Counted from the first letter of the stretch, positions 1 to 7,164 are shown. The stretch is 12,367 bases of DNA from JBBDNT01 sp040877445 (GCA_040877445.1 JBBDNT010000281.1:1-12367); one strand, 5' to 3'. The notes: a model not told the origin generated them from the sequence alone. Translations and numbers: made by a program.

Positions 1-1026
1 CTCGTCTTCGCCTTCTATCGCCACACGTGCCGCGCTCTGCGGAATCATATCAGCCGAGAGATCGAACGGCGCACGTTGGCGGCCGGTCGACGGTCACTCG
101 GTATCGACGACGTGGATTCCGCGAATCACGAGATCGAGAGCCGGCTCGAAAAGATTCAACGGCGCTACTTCGATGACGTCGATTCCCCGGGACGGAGAAC
201 CGTCGATGCGGCTCTGGACCAGATCATCCGGGCTTGCGAGTCGGCGACGGATGGACCTACGCTTTCCGTCGAGCAGCACGATCTCCTTCGCGACGTGATG
301 CGACGCTTCCTCCGCGTTCAGACGACGCTGGTTCGTTGCTTTCCGATGGCCGAGTTGGATTCCATCGCTCCGGATGCAGCCGTGTCGCAGTTGTTGGATC
401 ACGCGGACGCCTCCGAGGTGTCATGGCGACGGAAGTTCGCCGACTTCGCCGGGTTCCTGATGGCCCGATGCTCTTCCGATGAACGAAAACTGTATCTCGA
501 AGCAACCGGTGGAACCCGAACCGGCGACATCCGCGTCTCGAATCAGGACGACGACTCCAGCAGCGGGAGGCTCGCCAACGTGCGGGAGGCGACCGGCGAG
601 ACGGCCCGGCACACGCGAGCCCGTCTGATGCGGGCGTTCAACACGCCGTTCTTCCCCGACGTTCTCGTGTGCAGTCAGGTCATGGGCGAAGGCGTCGACC
701 TGCAACGATACTGCCGGCATGTGATTCATCACGACCTCGCCTGGAATCCCAGCACGATCGAGCAACGGACGGGACGAATCGACCGGCTGGGCTGCAAGGC
801 CGAAGGCCGCCATCCCATCCATGTCGACCTTCCCTATCTGGCAGGAACGGCCGACGAACGGACCTACCGCGTGATGTCGGACCGCGAGCAGTGGTTCCGG
901 GTGGTCATGGGGCAGGACGAAGTCGCCAAGCTGATCACGCCCGATTCGACGGGTTCGGTCCGACTTCCGGACGCCGTCGCGGCGGCACTGAGCTTCGAGC
1001 TGAGTTTGTCGAAATCGACCCCGTGA
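1..1026 (+). CDS. SNF2-family helicase, C-terminal part (5' end outside window)
   Basis: The reading frame is open from base 1 without a start, so the gene begins upstream and only the second RecA-like lobe is seen. The first codons (LVFAFYRHTCRAL) fit the strand at the beginning of a helicase C lobe. Motif V (VMGEGVDLQ, about codons 227-235) and motif VI (IEQRTGRIDRLG, about codons 253-264, with both arginines) are intact, preceded by HHDLAWNPS, as in SNF2/DEAD-like translocases. PYLAGTADERTYRVM follows and resembles the tail of helicases found in defence islands. About 200 residues separate the first strand from motif V, which is long for this lobe and implies an inserted helical domain. 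The likely role is ATP-driven movement on double-stranded DNA. The unknown gene at 1134 and the HerA-like ATPase at 2224 follow on the same strand. The helicase class is well supported; its system is inference. Confidence 0.88.
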   Translation, partial: LVFAFYRHTCRALRNHISREIERRTLAAGRRSLGIDDVDSANHEIESRLEKIQRRYFDDVDSPGRRTVDAALDQIIRACESATDGPTLSVEQHDLLRDVMRRFLRVQTTLVRCFPMAELDSIAPDAAVSQLLDHADASEVSWRRKFADFAGFLMARCSSDERKLYLEATGGTRTGDIRVSNQDDDSSSGRLANVREATGETARHTRARLMRAFNTPFFPDVLVCSQVMGEGVDLQRYCRHVIHHDLAWNPSTIEQRTGRIDRLGCKAEGRHPIHVDLPYLAGTADERTYRVMSDREQWFRVVMGQDEVAKLITPDSTGSVRLPDAVAAALSFELSLSKSTP

Positions 1027-1063
1027 TTCGGACCGTGACGGCCTCGACCCACTTGAATCCCGT

Positions 1064-1092
1064 TTGCGAATGACCGGAAGCAGCGGTACAGT
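1064..1092 (+). promoter_or_regulatory. candidate sigma70-like promoter before the 343-aa gene
   Basis: TTGCGA (1064-1069) and TACAGT (1087-1092) are separated by exactly 17 bases, and each matches the -35 or -10 consensus at four of six positions. Transcription would begin near 1099, downstream of the TTG at 1098 and upstream of the GTG at 1134, which favours the GTG as the true start. Such matches also arise by chance, and readthrough from the helicase gene is an alternative. Confidence 0.3.
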
Positions 1093-1133
1093 GGTCTTTG
1101 TCCGACTGTTCCACCTACGGTTCGGAGTGCGCC

Positions 1134-2165
1134 GTGCAAGCCAACCAGCCTCCATCGCCCCTGTCGCCGTTGAGCGGGTTCGTCCTCGGACGACTGCTCG
1201 CTGGCGGAAAGGTCACGCGGTCAGTTCTCGATCAGGCACTGCGACGGTATTTCGCGAATCGTCTCGGCCTTGGGGACGGCGAATGGCGAACATCGCTCGA
1301 CCGCACTCTTGATGAACTGCAGCAGTGCGGGCTCATCGAGCGCAAGCCGTTCGGAATGACCGCGGCCGGTGAAACATCCGCGCTGGCATGGCTTGGGCTT
1401 TCCTCACGTCCCGTGAAGCTCGGCTGGGCCGCGATCGTCAATCGCCACGTGATCGCGAAAGCGCTGGCGATCGACCCGACGAACAAGGCGCAGTTGGACC
1501 GGCTGACCAAGGCGGACCATCTTCGCGCCGCGGTGCTCCGAAAATCCTTCGATCTCCCCTGCGACCCCGTCCCGACACTGTCGCAAGCACTGAATGCCCT
1601 CGCGTGGAACCAGTTGACGGCCGCGTGGAAGGGGGATGTTCCGAAGGGTGCCGATTTCACTCGCAAGCGAGTCCTGCAGGTCGTGCTCTGCGACGGGCGA
1701 AACGTGGATCCGGCGAAGCACGTGCCGGCACGGATCACCGGGGCGCGGAACACGTCGCCCGCCGAGCTGCGGACGGCGGTCACCTGCCGGTGGCTCGACG
1801 CGCTGGATGCAGTAACTCCTCCTAGCATCGAGTACGCGGATTCGGATTCCCCGCCGCACGCTCCGCCGTTCGACCTTTCCGTATTCGCTCGCCGCATCAT
1901 CGATGTCGCGCGAGCATCCGATACCGGGTGGTTCGGCGACAACAAGGTGTTCGTGTCGCACGTCTGGAATCGATTCCGTCACGAGGGAAACGGAGCCGGC
2001 ATGACGCGGGACGGGTTCGACCGCCATCTGGTGGACGCGAACCGAAAAAGCCTGCTGACGCTCAGCCGGGCCGACTTGGTGAGCGCGATGAATCCCGACG
2101 ACGTGCGCGACTCGGAAATCCGCTGGTCGAATTCGACATTCCACTTCATCCGTATCGACGACTGA
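1134..2165 (+). CDS. unrecognised 343-aa protein with winged-helix-like ends
   Basis: I do not recognise this family. The GTG at 1134 is chosen because GGAG (1124-1127) sits six bases before it; a TTG at 1098 in the same frame has no such site and would add 12 residues. The N-terminal 75 residues (SPLSGFVLGRLLAGG, then a conserved-looking LDELQQCGLIERK and a MTAAGE turn) read like a winged helix-turn-helix: helices, then a wing and G. The C-terminal 80 residues contain KVFVSHVW, LLTLSRADLV and the ending FHFIRI, which look like a second compact helix-rich domain. No membrane segment, signal peptide or catalytic motif is visible. It lies 107 bases after the helicase and 58 bases before the dual ATPase, so it is probably an adaptor or DNA-binding partner in the same system. 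That role is inferred from position only. Confidence 0.8.
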   Translation: MQANQPPSPLSPLSGFVLGRLLAGGKVTRSVLDQALRRYFANRLGLGDGEWRTSLDRTLDELQQCGLIERKPFGMTAAGETSALAWLGLSSRPVKLGWAAIVNRHVIAKALAIDPTNKAQLDRLTKADHLRAAVLRKSFDLPCDPVPTLSQALNALAWNQLTAAWKGDVPKGADFTRKRVLQVVLCDGRNVDPAKHVPARITGARNTSPAELRTAVTCRWLDALDAVTPPSIEYADSDSPPHAPPFDLSVFARRIIDVARASDTGWFGDNKVFVSHVWNRFRHEGNGAGMTRDGFDRHLVDANRKSLLTLSRADLVSAMNPDDVRDSEIRWSNSTFHFIRIDD

Positions 2166-2180
2166 TTCGCTGCTGCCGCG

Positions 2181-2197
2181 TCGAAGATTTGCTTCGA
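2181..2197 (+). repeat. intergenic 6-bp inverted repeat (hairpin)
   Basis: TCGAAG (2181-2186) and CTTCGA (2192-2197) are perfect reverse complements around a 5-base loop, in the 58-base gap between the 343-aa gene and the ATPase gene. No T-run follows, so it does not look like an intrinsic terminator. It ends 14 bases before the ATPase ribosome binding site, so it could be an operator or an mRNA structure that tunes ATPase translation. Confidence 0.45.
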
Positions 2198-2223
2198 GAT
2201 CAGCCTATCAAGAGGAAAGAGTC

Positions 2224-5200
2224 ATGAGCACGTCCCTGGCCACGCTATCGCTCCCCGATGCTCGCGCCGCCGCATTCTGTTCGTCCGGTGCCGCGACGGT
2301 CTTCCGCCCGGTGTCGTATCCGACCGAAGTCTGGTATCCGGACCCATTGGACGTGGAGCGGATCCACGCACCGGCACGCGAGCTCTTCGATCGGCTGGTC
2401 GATCAGGCGCGGGAACCGGGGAACGAGCGCACGAAAGTCGGTCGCATTCTCCTGTTGAAGGGAGAATCGGGCAGCGGCAAGACCCACCTGATGCGGGCGT
2501 TCCGCACCCGCGTGCACGGGCAGGGGCTGGCGTACTTCGGCTACATGCAGATGACCTCCGCCAGCGGGAACTACAGCCGCTATATGCTCCATAAGCTCGT
2601 CGACTCGCTCGACAAACCCTACTATCACGATCCCGCCGACCCGGAGGAGACGACGGGACTGATGCGGCTCTCGACGGCCGTGGCCGAGATGCTCGACCGC
2701 AACGACCGCGAGTTCCTCCGCAACGGCGACCATACCGGAACGCAGCGCCGCGAGGTCGTGTTCGACATGGCCGACAGCGTGCTGGACGATCCCCGCTTCG
2801 GTCGGATCGACGTCAATCTGCTGCGGGCTATGCTGTATCTGCAATGCGGCAATGCCCCGATCACCAGCATCATCGCGCGGTATCTGCGGGGGGAAAGCCT
2901 CGTGTCGCTCGACCAGGAGCGATTGGGCCTCGCCCCTCTCGACCGCGAGCAGGACGCGGAAACGATGCTGCATCGCCTCGGCCAATTGATGTGGGCAGCC
3001 CAGACAGCGCCACTCGTACTCTGCATCGACCAGCTCGAGGACGTGTTCGATTTCGAGGAGAGCAAGGACAAGTTCCGCCGCGCGATGCACGGCGTTGTGT
3101 CGCTCGCCGCCCACGTGCCCTCGTCGCTGGTCGTCATCGCCTGCCTGGAGGATTACTACGTCAAGCTGCGCGATCTGCTCGACCGCCCCGATCGTGACCG
3201 AATCGAAACCGATCCTCCTCCGCTCTCTCTCACGGCGAACCGTACCGCGGAGGAGGTCGCCGAGCTCCTCCGCCGACACTTGCAGCACCTGTTCGACGAG
3301 GCGGAAGTCTCCTTCGACGACGCGGAGCCGTCGTATCCGCTGCCGCAACGACTCGTCGAGAACCTGGCAGGACAACGGACGCGATCGGTTCTCGAATCGT
3401 GTCAGCGCTATCGGCAGCCCTGCATCGAGGCCGGGCGGATCGTTGAGTACCTGCCGGGGTCAGCACGATCGAGCGATGGCGACAGCACCGCAATCGACGA
3501 AACCGTGTGGGATCAGTTGTGGAACGACCGCCAGGCTGCCGACGATCTGACGATTCCCGACACCGAAGCGGAACTCGCGGCGCTGCTCGAATCGGCAGTC
3601 CATTTTTGCGCAGACGAACTCGGCACGGGCTTCCGCTTCGACGTCGAACGAAACGGATCGCTGCTCTTCGTCGCCGGCGAAACCGGCGGCAATGGAGACG
3701 CCTCGCGGCTCCAGATCGGCATCTGCAATAAAGACGCTCGCGGCGGAGGCCTTTCCAGGCAGGTGAGCGAGGTGGACGACCTATCCCGCCAGCACGTTCC
3801 CGAGGCAGTCCCGGTGATTGTCCGCTCGACGGATTTCCCGAAGAGTCGTGGTTCGCAAATCTCCGAGCAACTCGGACAACTCGTCGCATCGGGCGGCAGG
3901 CGTGTTGTCATCGGCGACAGCGACTGGCGGGCGGTCCTCGCAATGCAGGCGATCCGCGACGAACATGCCGGCCGCGATGGATTCGACGCCTGGCTGGGGA
4001 AAGCGCGCCCGCTGAGCCAACTTCGGTCGTTTCGCGAAATTATTGGTCTGAAGGATTTGTGCGAAACAGTCGACCGTCCCCGCGACTCCTCGGTTATCGA
4101 CGCCACGACCGCGAAACCGGTCATGACGATGGAGCGGCCGGCGGAGAAGGCGTCGGCGGGGATCCAGCGGGGGCTGATTCGCCTGGGCTCGACACGGGAG
4201 CGCTCACCCAGGGACGTTTGCGTCGAGCCGATCCGGTTTGCCCGCCACGCGGCATTCCTGGGCGGAACCGGGAGCGGCAAGTCGACCGCCGCCTTGAGCG
4301 TGATCGAGCAGCTTCTGATTGATGGCGTGCCGGCGATCCTCGTCGATCGGAAAGGGGATCTCGCCCGGTACGCCGCGCCGAGCGTCTGGGAAGAGCCAGT
4401 CTCCTCGCCGGAACTGGCGGCGCGTCAGCGGAACCTTCGCAGCCGCGTCGAGGTCGCCCTCTACACGCCGGGGCGATCCAATGGCCGGCCGCTGGCGCTT
4501 TCGGTCGCCCCGAACCGACTGGGCGAGATGCACGAAGCCGACCGGCAGTTGACGGCCCGACAGGCCGCTCGATCGCTCGGCAACATGCTCGGCTATGGAA
4601 CCACCGGGCGGAACGCCTCGCGAGTCTCGATCATGGTCAAGGCGATCGAGCTTCTCGCCGAGGGAGGCGAATCGCGCATCACTCTCGACACCCTCATCGA
4701 GTACGTCGCGGAGCGGGATCCGGCACTTATCAATGCGATCGGCAATCTGCCCGTCAGTCTCTTCGAGCAACTCGTCCAGGATCTGGAGACGCTGAAGATC
4801 AACCGCACCCACTTGTTCCCCAATGAGGGCGAGCCGCTCGACGCTGACGTCTTTTTCGGAGTCCCTCGTGGCGGGTCGGACCGCACGCGGTTGACTGTGA
4901 TCAGCACGAAGCTCCTCGGCGGCCGCGACGAGGTCCAGTTCTGGGTGGCGCAGCTCCTGCTCGAACTCGGCCGCTGGATGAGCCGCAATCCTTCGGACCG
5001 CCTTCAGGCGGTCGTGCTGCTCGATGAGGCGGACCTGTATCTACCCGCGACCAGCAAACCCGCCACGAAGGAACCATTGGAAAACCTGCTCAAGCGGGCC
5101 CGCTCGGCCGGCCTCGGCGTGTTCCTCGCCACGCAGAGCCCGGGAGACCTCGACTACAAGTGCCGCGAGAACATCAACACGTGGTTTCTGGGCAAGATCA

Positions 5201-5409
5201 AGGAGCAAACCGCGATCGCCAAGCTGAAGCCGATGCTCGCGGAGTGCCGCACCGACGTCGCCGCGAAGTTGCCGAGTCAGGAGGTCGGCGAATTCTTCGT
5301 GATCCGTGGCGGCGACGTGGAGGCGGTTCGCTGCGATCGAAATGTCGTCGACACGCGGCAGTTGCCGGAGGACGAGATTCTTGCACTCGCGGCGGGCAAT
5401 CGGCCGTAG
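2224..5409 (+). CDS. dual-motor ATPase: AAA/STAND-like domain fused to HerA/FtsK-like domain
   Basis: The ATG is preceded by a strong site, GAGGAAAGAG (2212-2221). The N-terminal ATPase has Walker A GESGSGKTH (residues 80-88) and Walker B LVLCIDQLED (265-274), with Asp269 followed by Gln where AAA proteins usually have Glu, as in some STAND-like ATPases. A middle region (about 425-640) has alternating strands and helices, including LQIGICNK, VPVIVRSTDFP and GGRRVVIGDSDWR, and resembles a restriction-endonuclease-like fold without a clear catalytic set. The C-terminal domain is HerA/FtsK-like: Walker A GGTGSGKST (680-688), ILVDRKGDLARY after it, Walker B VVLLDEAD (about 930-937), a RARSAGLG segment and the sensor-like LATQSPGDLD. 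HerA motors form hexameric rings that pump DNA and often pair with nucleases. No signal peptide or membrane segment is seen. It is the third gene of the run and probably acts with the helicase. Domain calls are firm; biological role is inference. Confidence 0.88.
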   Translation: MSTSLATLSLPDARAAAFCSSGAATVFRPVSYPTEVWYPDPLDVERIHAPARELFDRLVDQAREPGNERTKVGRILLLKGESGSGKTHLMRAFRTRVHGQGLAYFGYMQMTSASGNYSRYMLHKLVDSLDKPYYHDPADPEETTGLMRLSTAVAEMLDRNDREFLRNGDHTGTQRREVVFDMADSVLDDPRFGRIDVNLLRAMLYLQCGNAPITSIIARYLRGESLVSLDQERLGLAPLDREQDAETMLHRLGQLMWAAQTAPLVLCIDQLEDVFDFEESKDKFRRAMHGVVSLAAHVPSSLVVIACLEDYYVKLRDLLDRPDRDRIETDPPPLSLTANRTAEEVAELLRRHLQHLFDEAEVSFDDAEPSYPLPQRLVENLAGQRTRSVLESCQRYRQPCIEAGRIVEYLPGSARSSDGDSTAIDETVWDQLWNDRQAADDLTIPDTEAELAALLESAVHFCADELGTGFRFDVERNGSLLFVAGETGGNGDASRLQIGICNKDARGGGLSRQVSEVDDLSRQHVPEAVPVIVRSTDFPKSRGSQISEQLGQLVASGGRRVVIGDSDWRAVLAMQAIRDEHAGRDGFDAWLGKARPLSQLRSFREIIGLKDLCETVDRPRDSSVIDATTAKPVMTMERPAEKASAGIQRGLIRLGSTRERSPRDVCVEPIRFARHAAFLGGTGSGKSTAALSVIEQLLIDGVPAILVDRKGDLARYAAPSVWEEPVSSPELAARQRNLRSRVEVALYTPGRSNGRPLALSVAPNRLGEMHEADRQLTARQAARSLGNMLGYGTTGRNASRVSIMVKAIELLAEGGESRITLDTLIEYVAERDPALINAIGNLPVSLFEQLVQDLETLKINRTHLFPNEGEPLDADVFFGVPRGGSDRTRLTVISTKLLGGRDEVQFWVAQLLLELGRWMSRNPSDRLQAVVLLDEADLYLPATSKPATKEPLENLLKRARSAGLGVFLATQSPGDLDYKCRENINTWFLGKIKEQTAIAKLKPMLAECRTDVAAKLPSQEVGEFFVIRGGDVEAVRCDRNVVDTRQLPEDEILALAAGNRP

Positions 5410-5494
5410 ATTCGGCGCAACGGTCGGTGCCGATCAGCGACCTCGAAACACGTTTCCCTCGCCAACGCATTCTGCCTCATCGGTTTATCGTCCA

Positions 5495-5834
5495 GTGCGA
5501 ATCATCAACCGCCAACGCGGCTGCCTCCTCGGCCTCGCAGTCGGCGATGCCCTCGGTGCCGCCGTCGAATTCCGGCCGCCCGGCACGTTCGAGCCGGTCA
5601 CCAGTTACCGCGTGCCGGCGGTCCGCATGGTCTCGAAGCCGGCGAGTGGACCGACGACACGAGCCTGGCGCTCGCTCTCGCCGACAGTATCGCTTCCGCC
5701 GGCTGGGATCTGAACGATCAGGCCCGCCGGTACGTCGCGTGGTGGCGACGGGGGAGTGCGATGTCAACTGTGTCAGTGGGTGCTGTCTCGACTCGGAATG
5801 GCCACTCGAAATGCCAACTCGGCCCTCGAGAGTA
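5495..5834 (+). pseudogene. ADP-ribosylglycohydrolase (DraG-like) pseudogene, N-terminal remnant
   Basis: From a GTG at 5495 the frame reads INRQRGCLLGLAVGDALGAA, the typical N-terminus of ADP-ribosylglycohydrolases, which remove ADP-ribose from proteins using two metal ions. After about 5613 the family sequence continues one frame earlier as GPHGLEAGEWTDDTSLALAL, where WTDDT is the metal-binding motif, and then ARRYVAWWRRG. Near 5747 it moves to another frame (GECDVNCVSGCCLD), and near 5793 to a third (GMATRNANSALES, matching the usual DIGxATR region). Each step fits loss of a single base: a G near 5612, a G in the run near 5749, and an A near 5791. Past about 5834 no family sequence can be found, so roughly the last two thirds are gone. 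It cannot make an active enzyme as sequenced. Sequencing error could explain single shifts, but not the missing C-terminal part. Confidence 0.8.
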
Positions 5835-5952
5835 GCGGGCGATGCCCGCAACTCGGTTATCCCTGTGAGCATGCCCGCGGACACGGGGCGATCAGCGTCG
5901 GCGCAAGCTGCGTCGCACGCGTTCTTCCGGGACTCGGCGAAAAGAAACCTCT

Positions 5953-5981
5953 TGACCAGACGGGAGGCGGTCGATACTTTG
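5953..5981 (+). promoter_or_regulatory. sigma70-like promoter of the membrane protein/regulator operon
   Basis: TTGACC (5953-5958) and TACTTT (5976-5981) are spaced by 17 bases, a good match to sigma70-type boxes. The predicted start of transcription is near 5988, giving a leader of about 60 bases to the ATG at 6050. The -10 box is overlapped by the palindrome at 5978-5992, so a protein bound there would block the polymerase. Confidence 0.6.
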
Positions 5982-5992
5982 TAATACAAAGC
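5978..5992. promoter_or_regulatory. operator-like perfect palindrome CTTTG-N5-CAAAG (site 1)
   Basis: CTTTGTAATACAAAG is a perfect inverted repeat with 7-base arms around a single central A. It overlaps the -10 box of the promoter at 5953-5981. The operon it precedes ends with a winged-helix regulator, which is the obvious candidate to bind it. A second site with the same CTTTG-N5-CAAAG layout is at 7104-7118. Palindrome and overlap are seen directly; the binder is inferred. Confidence 0.65.
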
Positions 5993-6049
5993 GGCAGGAA
6001 GACCGATCGGCTCCCTGCTCGTCTTCCCTCTTCTTCGCGAGGCGGTCCG

Positions 6050-6664
6050 ATGGAGCTCCGCGACGCGTTGTTGCAGATCGGCGAAATCCGCGATCAACTC
6101 TCGCGGGCCGGCACGTTCCGCGGCTATCGCTCGGCGACGGTCGCCTTCAGCGGGGCCGTGGCGGTCGTCGCCGGCGTGATCCAGTCGATCGTGCTTCCCG
6201 ACCCGCAGGGGCGAATCGAAGCCTACCTGCTGTTGTGGGGTTCGGCGGCGGGCCTGAGCCTGTTCGTCGTCGCGTGCGAGATGGCGATTCGCTGCCGCAG
6301 TGCCGCTTCGTCGTTTCGCAGTCGCACCACTCTGCTCGCGGTCGAACAGTTTCTGCCATGTCTGTTCGCCGGCGCGATCGTGACGGCGGCGCTGTACGCG
6401 ACTGCGCCGGAAGGCACGTGGTTGCTGCCGGGATTGTGGGGGATCGTCTTCTCGCTGGGAGTGTTCGCATCGTGGCGGCTGCTGCCTCCGGCGACGTTCT
6501 GGGTGGGGGCGTTCTACCTGCTGGCGGGCGGAGCGTGTCTGGCGTTCGCGCGCGCGGAGCATGCGTTGTCTCCGTGGGCGATGATCGGCACCTTCGGCGG
6601 TGGCCAGTTTCTCACCGCGGTCATTCTCTACCGGACGCTGGAACGCCACGATGACTCCGCCTGA
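6050..6664 (+). CDS. integral membrane protein with about six helices, unknown function
   Basis: The ATG at 6050 has GAGG (6039-6042) seven bases upstream; the frame is open further 5' but that part runs through the decayed pseudogene region and is not protein-like. The 204-aa product begins with a soluble helix (ELRDALLQIGEIRDQL) and then has hydrophobic segments at roughly 28-49, 58-80, 97-118, 123-143, 147-167 and 172-194. There is no signal peptide, cofactor motif or transporter signature. The last 14 bases overlap the start of the winged-helix regulator, so the two are translationally linked. Such membrane protein plus small winged-helix pairs are common in bacteria and usually uncharacterised; the membrane protein may sense something for, or be the controlled output of, the regulator. 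Function is unknown. Confidence 0.87.
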   Translation: MELRDALLQIGEIRDQLSRAGTFRGYRSATVAFSGAVAVVAGVIQSIVLPDPQGRIEAYLLLWGSAAGLSLFVVACEMAIRCRSAASSFRSRTTLLAVEQFLPCLFAGAIVTAALYATAPEGTWLLPGLWGIVFSLGVFASWRLLPPATFWVGAFYLLAGGACLAFARAEHALSPWAMIGTFGGGQFLTAVILYRTLERHDDSA

Positions 6665-7070
6665 ACCGACCCGGCACGACGATCGCCCCAGCGAGTCGAC
6701 CGGCCGCTTCGCCTACGACGGGCTGGATCGCGTGATCCACGAGAAAGCCCGCCTGGGAATCATCACGTCGCTCGCCGCCCATCCGGAAGGGTTGATCTTC
6801 GCGGAACTGAAGGAACTGTGTGCGCTGACGGACGGCAATCTCAGCCGGCACCTGCAAGTGCTGGAAGACGCGGAACTCGTCGAAATCTGGAAGAAGACCC
6901 ACGGCAACCGGCCGCAGACACTGGTGCGGTTAACCGAGCTGGGGCGACAGCGGTTCCTGGAGTACATCGAGGTGCTGGAGCGCGTCGTCGCGGATGCGTT
7001 GCACGCGGTACCGGCCGAACGCGACACCGCGGCCAAAAAGCGGTTCGGCACCGGCTGGTCGCCGGCGTGA
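6651..7070 (+). CDS. winged-helix transcriptional regulator (HTH_34/MarR-ArsR-like)
   Basis: The ATG at 6651 lies inside the end of the membrane protein gene (14-base overlap), giving 139 residues. After a disordered N-terminus (residues 1-20, rich in P, D and R) comes a compact winged helix: an approach helix around DRVIHEKARLGIITSLA (26-42), the HTH proper around FAELKELCALTDGNLSRHLQVLEDAELV (50-77, the recognition helix including NLSRHLQVL), and a wing with EIWKKTHGNRPQTLVRLTELG (79-98). The final helix may form a dimer. This is the layout of the small winged-helix regulators grouped in Pfam as HTH_34. The ribosome binding site is weak, so expression likely depends on coupling to the upstream gene. 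The most probable targets are the two CTTTG-N5-CAAAG palindromes on either side of this operon, giving autorepression and control of ispH. Family is firm, targets are inference. Confidence 0.88.
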   Translation: MTPPEPTRHDDRPSESTGRFAYDGLDRVIHEKARLGIITSLAAHPEGLIFAELKELCALTDGNLSRHLQVLEDAELVEIWKKTHGNRPQTLVRLTELGRQRFLEYIEVLERVVADALHAVPAERDTAAKKRFGTGWSPA

Positions 7071-7103
7071 TCGCGGCCGGAGCGAAAATTTTTTGCCCAG
7101 TCG

Positions 7104-7118
7104 CTTTGCATCGCAAAG
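7104..7118. promoter_or_regulatory. operator-like palindrome CTTTG-N5-CAAAG (site 2), upstream of ispH
   Basis: CTTTGCATCGCAAAG is a perfect inverted repeat with 6-base arms around ATC. It shares 11 of 15 positions with site 1 at 5978-5992, including both outer pentamers and their spacing. It lies 46 bases before the ispH start and 33 bases after the regulator's stop codon. No convincing -10/-35 pair overlaps it (TTGCCC at 7093-7098 is the best -35, with a poor -10). It is a probable second binding site of the regulator encoded at 6651. Confidence 0.55.
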
Positions 7119-7164
7119 TTTCCGGGACGAATCATCGGGACGGAATCGGAGAGGAGTCGGACGA

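Noticed and set aside
1098..1133. TTG start at 1098 for the 343-aa gene
   Set aside because: The GTG at 1134 has GGAG six bases upstream, and a candidate promoter would start transcription after 1098.
2245..3375. Long minus-strand open frame (376 codons) opposite the ATPase gene
   Set aside because: It lies entirely opposite a gene with clear motifs, has no recognisable family features, and such frames are common in GC-rich DNA.
1..5409. Complete BREX or DISARM system
   Set aside because: No PglZ, PglX-type methyltransferase, BrxC, DrmA or DrmB is visible in the window; only a helicase resembles parts of those systems.
5835..6049. Coding sequence continuing from the pseudogene into the membrane protein frame
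   Set aside because: The frame is open but the predicted residues lose family similarity, and a promoter and operator lie inside it.
7071..7094. Intrinsic terminator after the regulator (TCGC/GCGA stem then AAAATTTTTT)
   Set aside because: The stem is only four pairs with a 7-base loop and four A bases before the T-run; too weak to call.
7104..7118. Site 2 palindrome as a transcription terminator
   Set aside because: Low-GC 6-base stem with only three T bases after it; its match to site 1 makes an operator more likely.
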